Source: Selenomonas sp963528755
Lineage (GTDB): Bacteria; Bacillota; Negativicutes; Selenomonadales; Selenomonadaceae
Direction: 5' to 3'
DNA: 64,000 nucleotides
Assembly (NCBI RefSeq): GCF_963528755.1
Contig: NZ_CAURXA010000005.1
Location: 62,001-126,000, forward strand
The notes below the pieces were generated by a model. That model searched no databases and was not told the DNA's origin. It saw only the letters and a list, made by a program, of their open reading frames with translations. Both the position numbers and the translations under genes were made by a program. The number at the start of each line of letters is the position of its first letter. The first letter of the stretch is position 1. Of this stretch, positions 16,775-25,462 are shown in pieces.

Positions 16775-17329
16775 ATGGCGACCTTGGTCGACAAGACGGT
16801 TCTGATGGATGAAGATGCGATCCGCCGCGCACTCACGCGCATTTCGCACGAGATCGTGGAGAGGAACAAGGGCACGGCGGGGATCGTCCTCGTCGGCATA
16901 CGAAGCCGCGGCATTCCACTCGCGGAGCGCATCGCAGCGGCGATTGAGAAAATTGAGGGAACGAGGCCTGCCATCGGCGTCCTCGACATCACGCTGTACC
17001 GCGACGATCTCTCGACCCTCGCATATCAGCCCGTCGTGCGCGAGACGGAGATTCCCGTCGACATCACGGGAAAGACTATCGTGCTCGTCGACGATGTGCT
17101 CTACACAGGGCGAACGATTCGCGCGGCGCTCGACGCTCTCATTGACATGGGGCGTCCGAAGAGCATCCAGCTCGCCGTCCTCATCGACCGAGGCCACAGG
17201 GAGCTGCCGATTCGCGCCGACTTCGTGGGAAAGAACGTGCCGACCTCCTCCAAGGAGGAGATTCGCGTCATGCTCGAAGAGCACGACGCAGAGGAGCGCG
17301 TCGTGCTTGCCGAGAGGCAGGAGGCGTGA
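16775..17329 (+). CDS. pyrR: PyrR bifunctional pyrimidine attenuator / uracil phosphoribosyltransferase
   Basis: A 184-residue protein close to Bacillus PyrR in length and motifs: IRRALTRISHEIVERNKG, DITLYRDDLSTL, the PRPP loop VLVDDVLYTGRTIRAALDAL and RGHRELPIRADFVGKNVPTS. PyrR binds pyr mRNA when UMP is high. Several in-frame ATGs lie upstream (16712, 16733), but GGGCGGG before ATG 16775 and alignment with the family favour this start. No pyr biosynthetic genes or PyrR-type attenuator are seen next to it. Confidence 0.93.
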   Translation: MATLVDKTVLMDEDAIRRALTRISHEIVERNKGTAGIVLVGIRSRGIPLAERIAAAIEKIEGTRPAIGVLDITLYRDDLSTLAYQPVVRETEIPVDITGKTIVLVDDVLYTGRTIRAALDALIDMGRPKSIQLAVLIDRGHRELPIRADFVGKNVPTSSKEEIRVMLEEHDAEERVVLAERQEA

Positions 17330-17341
17330 CATCCGTATATG

Positions 17342-17391
17342 GAAAAAGAGAAGAGGCCGCAGCGCTTTCGCCTGCAGCCTCTTCTCTTTTT
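17342..17391. terminator. Bidirectional terminator between pyrR and the recombinase gene
   Basis: AAAAAGAGAAGAGGC pairs with GCCTCTTCTCTTTTT, with inner CGCAG/CTGCAG pairing around CGCTTTCGC. It has A and T tracts on both sides and serves the convergent genes either way. Confidence 0.9.
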
Positions 17392-17433
17392 CGTATCGTA
17401 TCTCACAGCATCGCCTTGTATCGCGCCTGCTTC

Positions 17434-18414
17434 TTATTTGCCGTACATGCGTGCGAGCGGATTGTCCTTGAAGATGTTTCCCTGCTCGATGTAGCGGTGC
17501 ACCATCTTCTCCGATTTGTGGCGCGTCTGGCGCATGATGGTCAGGGCGTCGACGTCGTGCTGCGCGGCGCTCGTCGCGAAGCCTCGGCGCAGGCTGTGCC
17601 CGGCGAAATCCTCTTCGCTGAGACCGGCTTTCTTGATGTACTTCTTGACGATGAGCGCCACGGACTTGTCCGAGAGCTGCGTATCGCGCAGTTCATGATT
17701 GCGCTTGAAGGGGCGGAAGAGCGGCCCTTTTTTGATGCCGCTGAGGGAGAGCCACGCACGCAGCGCACGCACGGCGCAGATTTCCTTGTCGGGCGCATAG
17801 GGGATGCCGATATAGCTTCCTTTGCCGAGTTGATCGCCTTTTGATTTGCCGATGAAGACGACCATGCCTTCAGCAGAAAAACTGATATCCTCGACCGTGA
17901 GCGCGACGAGTTCCGAGCGGCGGAACGCTCCTGCAAAACCGAGGAGGAGTAGCGCCTTGTCACGAATCGAGGCCTCGTCCGTGCCGAAGCCGTCGGCGAT
18001 CAGATAGAGCGTCTCCAAGAGGATCGGCGCCTTGCCGTGCTGGAAGGTTCCCTTCTCCCTGCGGATGGCTGACATGGCGTTTCGCACGAGTCCCGAGTGG
18101 GCGGGATTGTCGCGCTTGTAGCCGGCGGCGATGTGGTTCTCCGAGATGGCGGTGACGCGGCGCGAAACCGTGTTCGCCTTCGCATTGTCCGCGAGGTCAT
18201 TGATGTAGTTGACGATGGTCTCCGGCTCTGCGGGCAGGGAAGCAGTCTGGTGATGCTCGCACCAGTCGGCAAAATCGTTCCAATCGCTCGCATATGATTT
18301 GATCGTATTGAACGATTTGCTCTTCTGCATACGCCTCTTGCTCTTGGCGGAAAGTTTCTCGTTCTGCTCGACCTGCTGGTTCTTGGCGAGCAGGAAATCG
18401 TCGCGCACATCCAT
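17434..18414 (-). CDS. Orphan tyrosine recombinase / integrase
   Basis: A 326-residue site-specific recombinase with an N-terminal core-binding SAM-like domain (FNTIKSYASDWNDFADWC) and a full C-terminal catalytic domain. Catalytic residues are Arg in GAFRRSELVAL, Lys in GKSKGDQ, HSLRR (H-x-x-R), His in TRHKSEKM and the nucleophile Tyr in HRYIEQ. The second in-frame ATG (18414) is preferred because AGGTG lies 7 bases before it; the frame opens at 18429. No phage, transposon or cassette genes flank it, and no direct-repeat att site was found by eye. It might be a domesticated recombinase or a relic of an element. Confidence 0.88.
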   Translation of the reverse strand: MDVRDDFLLAKNQQVEQNEKLSAKSKRRMQKSKSFNTIKSYASDWNDFADWCEHHQTASLPAEPETIVNYINDLADNAKANTVSRRVTAISENHIAAGYKRDNPAHSGLVRNAMSAIRREKGTFQHGKAPILLETLYLIADGFGTDEASIRDKALLLLGFAGAFRRSELVALTVEDISFSAEGMVVFIGKSKGDQLGKGSYIGIPYAPDKEICAVRALRAWLSLSGIKKGPLFRPFKRNHELRDTQLSDKSVALIVKKYIKKAGLSEEDFAGHSLRRGFATSAAQHDVDALTIMRQTRHKSEKMVHRYIEQGNIFKDNPLARMYGK

Positions 18415-18490
18415 CACAAAACACCTCATGCGTCAAAGTTCATTTGGCAGTATCACCATTATACAGGAATCTCGGATTTTTTCCAGATGG

Positions 18491-18534
18491 AAAAAGCGGA
18501 TGCAGCTCGATGGCTTCGAGGTGCATCCGCTTTC
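18491..18534 (-). terminator. Terminator after the znuA-like gene (minus strand)
   Basis: AGCGGATGCA and TGCATCCGCT are paired, with inner CTCGA/TCGAG pairing, and on the minus strand the stem is followed by TTTTTCC. It separates the metal-binding lipoprotein gene from the recombinase gene. Confidence 0.85.
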
Positions 18535-18582
18535 TTGTCAGGAAAGTTTGTGAAATCGGTTTCTTTTTTTGCAGCAGCAGGC

Positions 18583-19482
18583 TTACTGCAGCGCCGTCTT
18601 CAGTGTTTCCATGTTCTTCTTCATGGTGTCAATGTAGGCGTTGATCGCCTGCTCGTTCGCCTCGCCCGTGACAACGGGATCAAGCGTGTAGATCTTCGCG
18701 CCTGTCTCGCGCGCGATGGTTTCAGCGGCGCTCGGCGAATACTGCGGCTCGGTGAAGAGGACCTTGACGGGCAGTTTCTTGACCTGCTCGATCGTAGCCT
18801 GCAGCTCGGCGGGCGTCGGCTCGGTGCCCGGCTCGCGCTCAACGACGCTGATGATGTTGAGGCCGAATTCCTTGGCGAAGTAGGGGAAGGCTTCGTGGAA
18901 GGTCACGATGTCCTTGTTCGGCACCGTGTCGAGTTCGGCGTGCATCTCGGCCTTGAGTGCTTCGAGCTTCTTGATGTAGGCCGCCGCGTTCTTTTCGTAG
19001 GCATCGGCGTGCTTGGGATCGGCCGCCTTGAGCTGCTCGGCGATGTTCTTCACCTGCAGGATAGCGTCGGTGACGCTGAGCCAAACGTGCGGATTCTCTT
19101 CATCATCGTCTTTCAGAAGCTCGATGCCCTTGGAAGCGTCGATGATCTTGAGGTTTTTCCGCTGCTCGATGACTTTGTCGAGGAAGCTCTCCATGCCTGC
19201 GCCGTTGATGACGAAGGCATCGGCCTTTTCGAGCGTCTTCATGTCCTCGGTCATGAGCTGGTAGTCGTGCAGGCAGCCTGTCTGCGGCTTCGTCATGTTG
19301 GTGACGGTCACGCCGTCGACGCCCTGCGTGATATTGATGGTGGCGACGTACATGGGGTAGAAGGACGTGACGATGTGGAAAGATCCGTCTTTTCCGCCTC
19401 CCGCCGTGTTCGTGCCGCCGCATCCCGTGAGGAGTAGGCAGAGAGAGGCGAGAAGACAAAAGAGCATGTTTTTGCGTTTCAA
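18583..19482 (-). CDS. ZnuA/AdcA-like metal ABC transporter substrate-binding lipoprotein
   Basis: A 299-residue cluster A-I solute-binding protein, probably for zinc. A lipobox LLTGC (Cys near 21) follows a short signal. Candidate ligands are His in CLHDYQ, NPHVW and TFHEAFPYF plus Asp in TLDPVV; FTEPQYSP is typical of ZnuA. The usual His-rich loop is replaced by a short acidic DDDEE stretch. The start is TTG 19482, 8 bases after AGGAGG. No cognate ATPase or permease genes are adjacent. A Fur-family gene lies just upstream on the same strand and a palindrome overlaps the predicted transcription start, suggesting Zur-type repression. Confidence 0.88.
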   Translation of the reverse strand: MKRKNMLFCLLASLCLLLTGCGGTNTAGGGKDGSFHIVTSFYPMYVATINITQGVDGVTVTNMTKPQTGCLHDYQLMTEDMKTLEKADAFVINGAGMESFLDKVIEQRKNLKIIDASKGIELLKDDDEENPHVWLSVTDAILQVKNIAEQLKAADPKHADAYEKNAAAYIKKLEALKAEMHAELDTVPNKDIVTFHEAFPYFAKEFGLNIISVVEREPGTEPTPAELQATIEQVKKLPVKVLFTEPQYSPSAAETIARETGAKIYTLDPVVTGEANEQAINAYIDTMKKNMETLKTALQ

Positions 19483-19531
19483 AAGAATGACCTCCTGTGC
19501 GTGGGGAAACAACATGAATGATTTCCCTTTG

Positions 19532-19549
19532 AATAGTAATTTTACTATT
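19532..19549. promoter_or_regulatory. Candidate Zur/Fur operator
   Basis: AATAGTAA-TT-TTACTATT is a perfect 8-base inverted repeat with a 2-base spacer. It lies immediately downstream of the minus-strand -10 and so overlaps the start of znuA-like transcription. Size and AT-rich symmetry resemble Fur/Zur boxes. The assignment rests on the adjacent Fur-family gene. Confidence 0.6.
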
Positions 19550-19553
19550 TGAT

Positions 19554-19582
19554 AGAATAGCACAGGAGGTTTGATTTGACAA
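19554..19582 (-). promoter_or_regulatory. Promoter of the znuA-like gene
   Basis: On the minus strand TTGTCA (19582-19577), a 17-base spacer ending in TGTGC, and TATTCT (19559-19554). The position explains a short leader before the TTG start and places the palindrome at about +1. Confidence 0.75.
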
Positions 19583-19607
19583 GCTTATTTTTGTTGGAAA
19601 GAGGAAT

Positions 19608-20036
19608 TTAAAGACCTTTCTTTTTACGGCAGTCTTGGCAAATGCCGTAGAATTCAAAGATGTGCCCCGTGATGAGGAAGCCTCTTGCCTCGGCTTCCTT
19701 CGTGTAGGCTTCCTGCATGGGACAGATATCGATGCATTCCGTCTTGCCGCATTCCGTACAGACGAGGTGGTGGTGGTGATGACCTGGCTCGATAATCTCA
19801 TAGACGTTTCCTGCTGCGCGGTAGATTTCGTGAATAACGCCGAGATTCGAGAGAAGCGCGAGGTTGCGATAGATCGTATCGAGGGAAACATTGGAATGCT
19901 TCTTGCGTACGGTGGCAAGAAGCTGCTGCGCCGTGGGGAAGGGATCGCATTCATGGAAGGCGTCGAGAACGGCGCGCCGCTGCGGGGTCAGTTTGTAGCC
20001 TTTGGAGCGCAGGAGTTTCAGATGATCTTCAGTCAT
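19608..20036 (-). CDS. Fur-family metalloregulator, probably Zur
   Basis: A 142-residue Fur-family repressor. The winged-helix half has LTPQRRAVLDAFHE and SLDTIYRNLALLSNLGVIHE. The dimer half has the histidine cluster GHHHHHLVCTECGK and two structural zinc CxxC pairs (CTEC and CQDC). AAAGGAGG precedes ATG. Its partner gene downstream is a zinc-type binding lipoprotein, so zinc sensing (Zur) is more likely than iron (Fur) or peroxide (PerR). This is inference, as the family cannot be split reliably by eye. Confidence 0.9.
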   Translation of the reverse strand: MTEDHLKLLRSKGYKLTPQRRAVLDAFHECDPFPTAQQLLATVRKKHSNVSLDTIYRNLALLSNLGVIHEIYRAAGNVYEIIEPGHHHHHLVCTECGKTECIDICPMQEAYTKEAEARGFLITGHIFEFYGICQDCRKKKGL

Positions 20037-20426
20037 GACATCCTCCTTTTGTCGAGGGTATACACGGTTTTTCTCATCATACCATAGGAAGGCGGAAAGG
20101 GATAGAGTGCGGAAGAAAGAATCGTTGGGCAGATGCTTTGTTCTGTGTGATAGAAACTTGATAATATGGAAATGAAATCGTACAGACGCTCAGAAAAGGG
20201 CATACGTAACAGAGCCTTCCCAGAGAACCAAAAAAATATTTGTCAAGCGTAAACGACAACGTCGTGATCTCATCGGTTGCATCCTTTCACTGAAAGCTGC
20301 TAAAATATACTATGGATATGCTCCTTTTTCCATGCTATAATGATTCCGTGCTATAATGATTTCGTGAGATCTCTGTAATAAAAATGTGGGCATGATGAGA
20401 ATCCATGACTGGTAAGGGGAGCGTAT
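20037..20426. other. 390-base intergenic region between divergent fur-like and uppS genes
   Basis: No gene was found here. On the minus strand a TGGTATGAT extended -10 (20076-20081) fits a promoter for the Fur-family gene. On the plus strand the uppS promoter area (20313-20357) holds two TATAAT hexamers. The middle is AT-rich with only a weak ACGAC-AAC-GTCGT repeat near 20253-20265. Confidence 0.6.
20313..20357 (+). promoter_or_regulatory. uppS promoter with duplicated TATAAT boxes
   Basis: TGGATA (20313-20318) is 17 bases before TATAAT (20336-20341). A second TATAAT (20352-20357) lies in an imperfect 16-base tandem copy of GCTATAATGATTCCGT. Either could start the uppS-cdsA-dxr-rseP-ispG transcript. 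Confidence 0.55.
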
Positions 20427-21203
20427 ATGTGGAAGAAGATTTTTGGCAAGTCTGCAACACAAAAGAATGAAGGGACTCCCGTCGATATCGAGCGCTCGCG
20501 CCTGCCACGCCATGTTGCCGTCATCATGGACGGAAACGGACGCTGGGCGAAGGGGCAGGGATTCTTACGCACGGTCGGTCATCGTGCGGGCGTAGATACG
20601 TTGCATGATATTCTAGATACAGCGATCGATTTGAAGCTGGAAGTTCTGACGGTCTATGCGTTTTCAACGGAGAATTGGAAGCGGCCGCATGATGAGGTCG
20701 ATTTTCTCATGCGACTCTTTTCCGAGTATCTCGATAAGGAAGAAAGGGAGATGCACGAGAAGAATGTGCGCATCCGCTTCATCGGGCGCGTCGATGAATT
20801 GACGCCCGAGCTGATTCGGCGCGTACGCCATGCCGAAGAACTGATGAAGAACAATACGGGCGTGCACTTCTGCGTCGCTGTCAACTACGGCGGGCAAGAC
20901 GAGATCTGCCGTGCTGTGCAGGGGTTGGCTGGGAAGGTACAGGCGGGGAAACTTTCGCCGGAGGATGTCACGCCGGAGCTTTTTCAGGCGTCGCTCGATA
21001 CGAAGGAATTGCCGCCCGTTGACCTTGTGATCCGTACGAGCGGCGACATGCGTCTGAGCAACTTTCTGTTGTGGCAGGCGGCGTATGCGGAGTTTTGGTT
21101 CACGGAAACGAATTGGCCGGATTTCAAACCTGAGTACTTCATGGAAGCGCTTCGCGACTATGCGAGCCGCGAGCGGCGCTTCGGTGGAATCAAGGAGAAA
21201 TAA
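20427..21203 (+). CDS. uppS: Undecaprenyl diphosphate synthase (isoprenyl transferase)
   Basis: A 258-residue cis-prenyltransferase making the C55 lipid carrier for peptidoglycan and O-antigen. Catalytic and substrate motifs are VIMDGNGRWAKGQG (Asp near 34), VYAFSTENWKRP, and the C-terminal RTSGDMRLSNFLLWQAAY and FTETNWPDF. AAGGGGAG precedes ATG by about 7 bases. It heads an envelope/isoprenoid operon. Confidence 0.96.
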   Translation: MWKKIFGKSATQKNEGTPVDIERSRLPRHVAVIMDGNGRWAKGQGFLRTVGHRAGVDTLHDILDTAIDLKLEVLTVYAFSTENWKRPHDEVDFLMRLFSEYLDKEEREMHEKNVRIRFIGRVDELTPELIRRVRHAEELMKNNTGVHFCVAVNYGGQDEICRAVQGLAGKVQAGKLSPEDVTPELFQASLDTKELPPVDLVIRTSGDMRLSNFLLWQAAYAEFWFTETNWPDFKPEYFMEALRDYASRERRFGGIKEK

Positions 21204-21242
21204 GAGGAAATAAAGGGATCGCCTAACAGAGAGGTGCTTGAC

Positions 21243-22073
21243 TTGCTTACAAGAATTATCACGGGCGTTGTCGGCATAGCGCTCGCAGCCTTCGTCATTA
21301 TGCAGGGAGGTTGGCTCTATGCCATTTTTGCCATTGTGCTTTCGTTCGTTGCATGGCATGAGTACGCGTCGGCGTTCGATCATCTGGGAAAGCCTCTCGC
21401 GAGACTCGTCGGCTTCATCGCTATCTCGCTCTTCGGCACTGCCGCTTGGCTGTGGGGAAGCGCGTGGCTTGTCGCAATTGCGACGTTTGCTGCGCTCCTC
21501 GTTTTTGCCGAGGCTGTCTTTCGCCATGAGACTTTTGCCGTCGATCAGGCGTGCTTTTCCATCGCGGGCATCGTCTATGTCGGCTTCTCTTTCGCGCATC
21601 TGATTCTGCTGCGCTTCCTGGCGCAGGATGTCGTTCTCGCAACGCCCGCCGGCGATATGACGCTTGGCTGCGCGTTCCTTTGGATCATGTTCCTCGGCAC
21701 ATGGTCGAGCGATACGTTCGCTTACTTCGCCGGCTCGTTCTTCGGCAGGCGCAAACTGTGCCCCGCCATCAGTCCGAAGAAGACGGTCGAAGGATTTCTT
21801 GGCGGCCTTGTCGGCACGACGGCAGTCGTCGCGGCGCTCGGCTGTGCTCTTGGCTTTTCCGTGCCGTTGATGGCACTGCTCGGTGTGCTTCTCGCGCTCG
21901 TGGCGACGGTCGGCGATCTTGCCGAATCCGTCATCAAGCGCTATACGGGTGTCAAGGATTCGGGACGGCTTATCCCGGGGCACGGCGGCGTCCTTGACCG
22001 TTTCGACAGCGTGATGTTCACCGCGCCCTTTGTTTATTATTTTATTCAAGTCTTCGGCTTGGCAGGAGTTTGA
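21243..22073 (+). CDS. cdsA: Phosphatidate cytidylyltransferase
   Basis: A 276-residue multi-pass membrane enzyme making CDP-diacylglycerol. The C-terminal CdsA signature is complete (SVIKRYTGVKDSGRLIPGHGGVLDRFDS, written here as its parts SVIKRYTGVKDSGRLIPG and HGGVLDRFDS). TTG 21243 is chosen because GAGAGG is 8 bases upstream; an in-frame GTG at 21234 overlaps that site. It is 39 bases after uppS and 3 bases before dxr. Confidence 0.94.
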   Translation: MLTRIITGVVGIALAAFVIMQGGWLYAIFAIVLSFVAWHEYASAFDHLGKPLARLVGFIAISLFGTAAWLWGSAWLVAIATFAALLVFAEAVFRHETFAVDQACFSIAGIVYVGFSFAHLILLRFLAQDVVLATPAGDMTLGCAFLWIMFLGTWSSDTFAYFAGSFFGRRKLCPAISPKKTVEGFLGGLVGTTAVVAALGCALGFSVPLMALLGVLLALVATVGDLAESVIKRYTGVKDSGRLIPGHGGVLDRFDSVMFTAPFVYYFIQVFGLAGV

Positions 22074-22076
22074 TGT

Positions 22077-23234
22077 ATGAAGAATATTGCAATCTTGGGT
22101 TCTACCGGTTCGATTGGACGCCAGACAGTTGATGTGGCGCTTGCACATCCGGAGCTTTTTACTGTTTCTGTGCTTGCGGCGAACGCAAGCGACGAATTGC
22201 TGGAGAAGCAGATCGAAGCGCTCTCCCCTGAGCTTGCCGTGCTTGCCGACGAGGCGGCGGCGGCGAGGCTCAAGGCGCGGTATGGCGGCAAGACGCGCAT
22301 CGAAGGCGGCCGCGACGCCTTCATCGAGGCGGCGGCATATCCGGCGGCGGACATCGTCGTCACGAGCATGATGGGGTTTGCGGGGCTTGCACCGACGATG
22401 AAGGCGCTCGAAGCGAAGAAAGACATCGCACTCGCGAACAAGGAGACGCTCGTCGTCGCGGGTGAACTCGTCATGGCGAAGGCGCGTGAGATGGGCGCGG
22501 CGATCCTGCCCGTCGACAGCGAGCACTCGGCGCTCTTTCAGTGCCTGCAGGGCGAGGAGGCAAGATGCGTCGAGCGCATCATCCTCACGGCTTCGGGTGG
22601 CCCCTTCCGAGGGAAGACGCAGGACGCGCTCAAGAAGGCGACGGTCGAAGAGTGCCTTGCGCATCCGACGTGGCAGATGGGGCAGAAGATCACGATCGAC
22701 TCTGCTACGCTCGTCAATAAGGGGCTTGAGGTCATCGAGGCGCATTGGCTCTACGATGTGCCGTACGATGCGATCGAGGTCGTCGTCCATCCTGAGAGCA
22801 TCATCCATTCGATGGTTGGCTTCAAGGACGGTGCCGTCATGGCACAGATTGGACCGGCCGACATGCGCCTGCCAATCCAGTACGCACTGACGTATCCGAA
22901 GCGCCAGTCTTCGTCTTTTGAGCGGCTGGACTTTTCCAAGCTCGCGCATCTTTCTTTTGAAAAGCCCGACACAGCGACGTTTCGCGGACTTCCTCTCGCC
23001 TACGAGGCGGGGCGTGCGGGCGGCACGATGCCATGCATCATGAACGCAGCGAACGAGGTGGCCGTCGCGGCATTTCTGGCGGGGAGAATCCACTTCCTTG
23101 ACATCTATGCGATCATCGAGCGCACGATGGAGAAGTGCGGCGTGCAGAAGGCGCCGACGCTGGACGATCTCTTCGCCACCGATGGCGAGGCGCGGCGCGT
23201 GGCGCAGGGCTTCCTGCAGGAAATAGGGGGTTGA
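22077..23234 (+). CDS. dxr: 1-deoxy-D-xylulose 5-phosphate reductoisomerase
   Basis: A 385-residue enzyme for the second MEP-pathway step, converting DXP to MEP with NADPH and a divalent metal. The NADPH motif LGSTGSIGRQTVDVAL opens the protein, LANKETLVVAGE and PVDSEHSALFQCL mark the metal/substrate site, and GGTMPCIMNAANEVAV follows. ispG lies two genes downstream, so two MEP steps share the operon. Confidence 0.96.
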   Translation: MKNIAILGSTGSIGRQTVDVALAHPELFTVSVLAANASDELLEKQIEALSPELAVLADEAAAARLKARYGGKTRIEGGRDAFIEAAAYPAADIVVTSMMGFAGLAPTMKALEAKKDIALANKETLVVAGELVMAKAREMGAAILPVDSEHSALFQCLQGEEARCVERIILTASGGPFRGKTQDALKKATVEECLAHPTWQMGQKITIDSATLVNKGLEVIEAHWLYDVPYDAIEVVVHPESIIHSMVGFKDGAVMAQIGPADMRLPIQYALTYPKRQSSSFERLDFSKLAHLSFEKPDTATFRGLPLAYEAGRAGGTMPCIMNAANEVAVAAFLAGRIHFLDIYAIIERTMEKCGVQKAPTLDDLFATDGEARRVAQGFLQEIGG

Positions 23235-23235
23235 G

Positions 23236-24273
23236 ATGGTCGTAACGCTTCTAGCATCCATTTTCGTCTTCGGCATCCTCGTCCTCGTGCATGAGGTCGG
23301 GCATTTCGTGGCGGCGAAGCTCACGGATATGCGCGTCGACCGTTTCGCGATTGGCTTCGGGCCGAGGATCGTCAAGTACACGCACGGCGAGACGGAATAC
23401 TCCCTGCGTGCGCTTCCGCTGGGCGGCTTCAACGATATAGCGGGCATGGATGCCGCGAACAATACGGCGGGTGAGCGCGGCTATTGCGCGAAGTCGATTC
23501 CCGCGCGCATGATCGTCATCCTTGCCGGCTCTTTCATGAACCTTGTCCTGCCGATCTTCCTTTTCTTCGGCATCTTCTTTTTCGCCGGCGTTTCTACGCC
23601 TTCGAGCGAGCCTGTGCTCGGCACGGTGGTACCGGGGCATCCTGCCGCCAGTGCGGGACTCCTTGCGGGCGACCGCATCGTCGCCATTGAAGGTGCGCCC
23701 GTGAACTCGTGGCAGGACATCACGAGCCTCATTAAGGACGCGGACGGCAAGGTCCTGCACGTTGAGTACGAACGCGCGGGCGAGCATCAGACGGTGAGCG
23801 TCATTCCTGCCTACAACGCGCAGGAGAAGCGCTCGCTCATCGGCGTCAGTTCGTCCGTCACGACGCGCATGCCGGGCTTCTTCGAAGCCGCTGAGCTTGC
23901 CGTCACGCGCACGGGCACGACGCTCATGATGATGCTCTCGATGCTCGGGCAGATGGTCACAGGCGCACAGCAGGCCGATCTCGCGGGGCCCATCGGTGTC
24001 GCGCAGATCGCAGGCGAGGCGGCGCAGATCGGCGTCGTGCCGCTTTTGAGCCTCACGGCTCTCTTGAGCCTCAATCTTGCGATCATCAACTTGTTCCCGA
24101 TTCCAGCGCTCGACGGCGGTCACTTCCTGACGCTTGTCGTCGAGGCTGTACGTGGCAAGCCCCTTTCAGCGAAGGCGATGCACTACGCGCAGATGTTTGG
24201 TGTATCGCTTCTCGTGCTCTTGATGCTCTACGCGACGAAGAACGACATCATGCGCATCTTCGTAGGCGGCTGA
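23236..24273 (+). CDS. rseP: RseP/RasP site-2 intramembrane metalloprotease
   Basis: A 345-residue S2P-family protease. The first TM has the zinc motif HEVGHFVAAK (HExxH), a single PDZ domain spans about 110-190 (GHPAASAGLLAGDRIVAIEG), and the third zinc ligand region reads NLFPIPALDGGHF. It cleaves membrane-bound anti-sigma factors or signal-peptide remnants. ATG starts one base after the dxr stop. The single PDZ matches Gram-positive RasP rather than the two-PDZ E. coli form. Confidence 0.94.
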   Translation: MVVTLLASIFVFGILVLVHEVGHFVAAKLTDMRVDRFAIGFGPRIVKYTHGETEYSLRALPLGGFNDIAGMDAANNTAGERGYCAKSIPARMIVILAGSFMNLVLPIFLFFGIFFFAGVSTPSSEPVLGTVVPGHPAASAGLLAGDRIVAIEGAPVNSWQDITSLIKDADGKVLHVEYERAGEHQTVSVIPAYNAQEKRSLIGVSSSVTTRMPGFFEAAELAVTRTGTTLMMMLSMLGQMVTGAQQADLAGPIGVAQIAGEAAQIGVVPLLSLTALLSLNLAIINLFPIPALDGGHFLTLVVEAVRGKPLSAKAMHYAQMFGVSLLVLLMLYATKNDIMRIFVGG

Positions 24274-24301
24274 TATTTTTATTAAAAAAGAAGGGTAGAC
24301 C

Positions 24302-25369
<1,068 letters not shown>

Positions 25370-25462
25370 ATAAAAGCGTCCGCTTGCCTTGAGCGGCGGA
25401 TTGTTTTCATAGATGGGGAATGCAGCGAACGAAGCGCACGCCCTAAGAGGAGGAAGTTTTCA

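Noticed and set aside
17430..18582. A prophage or integrative element around the recombinase
   Set aside because: Only the recombinase is present; flanking genes are housekeeping genes with their own terminators and no att-like repeats were seen.
20664..23462. A 932-codon open frame on the minus strand
   Set aside because: It is antisense to uppS, cdsA and dxr. Its product is rich in Arg, His and Asp with no domain, as expected for the complement of GC-rich codons.
25370..25462. Possible T-box ahead of proS
   Set aside because: No T-box sequence or antiterminator was found and the gap is too short for the full element.
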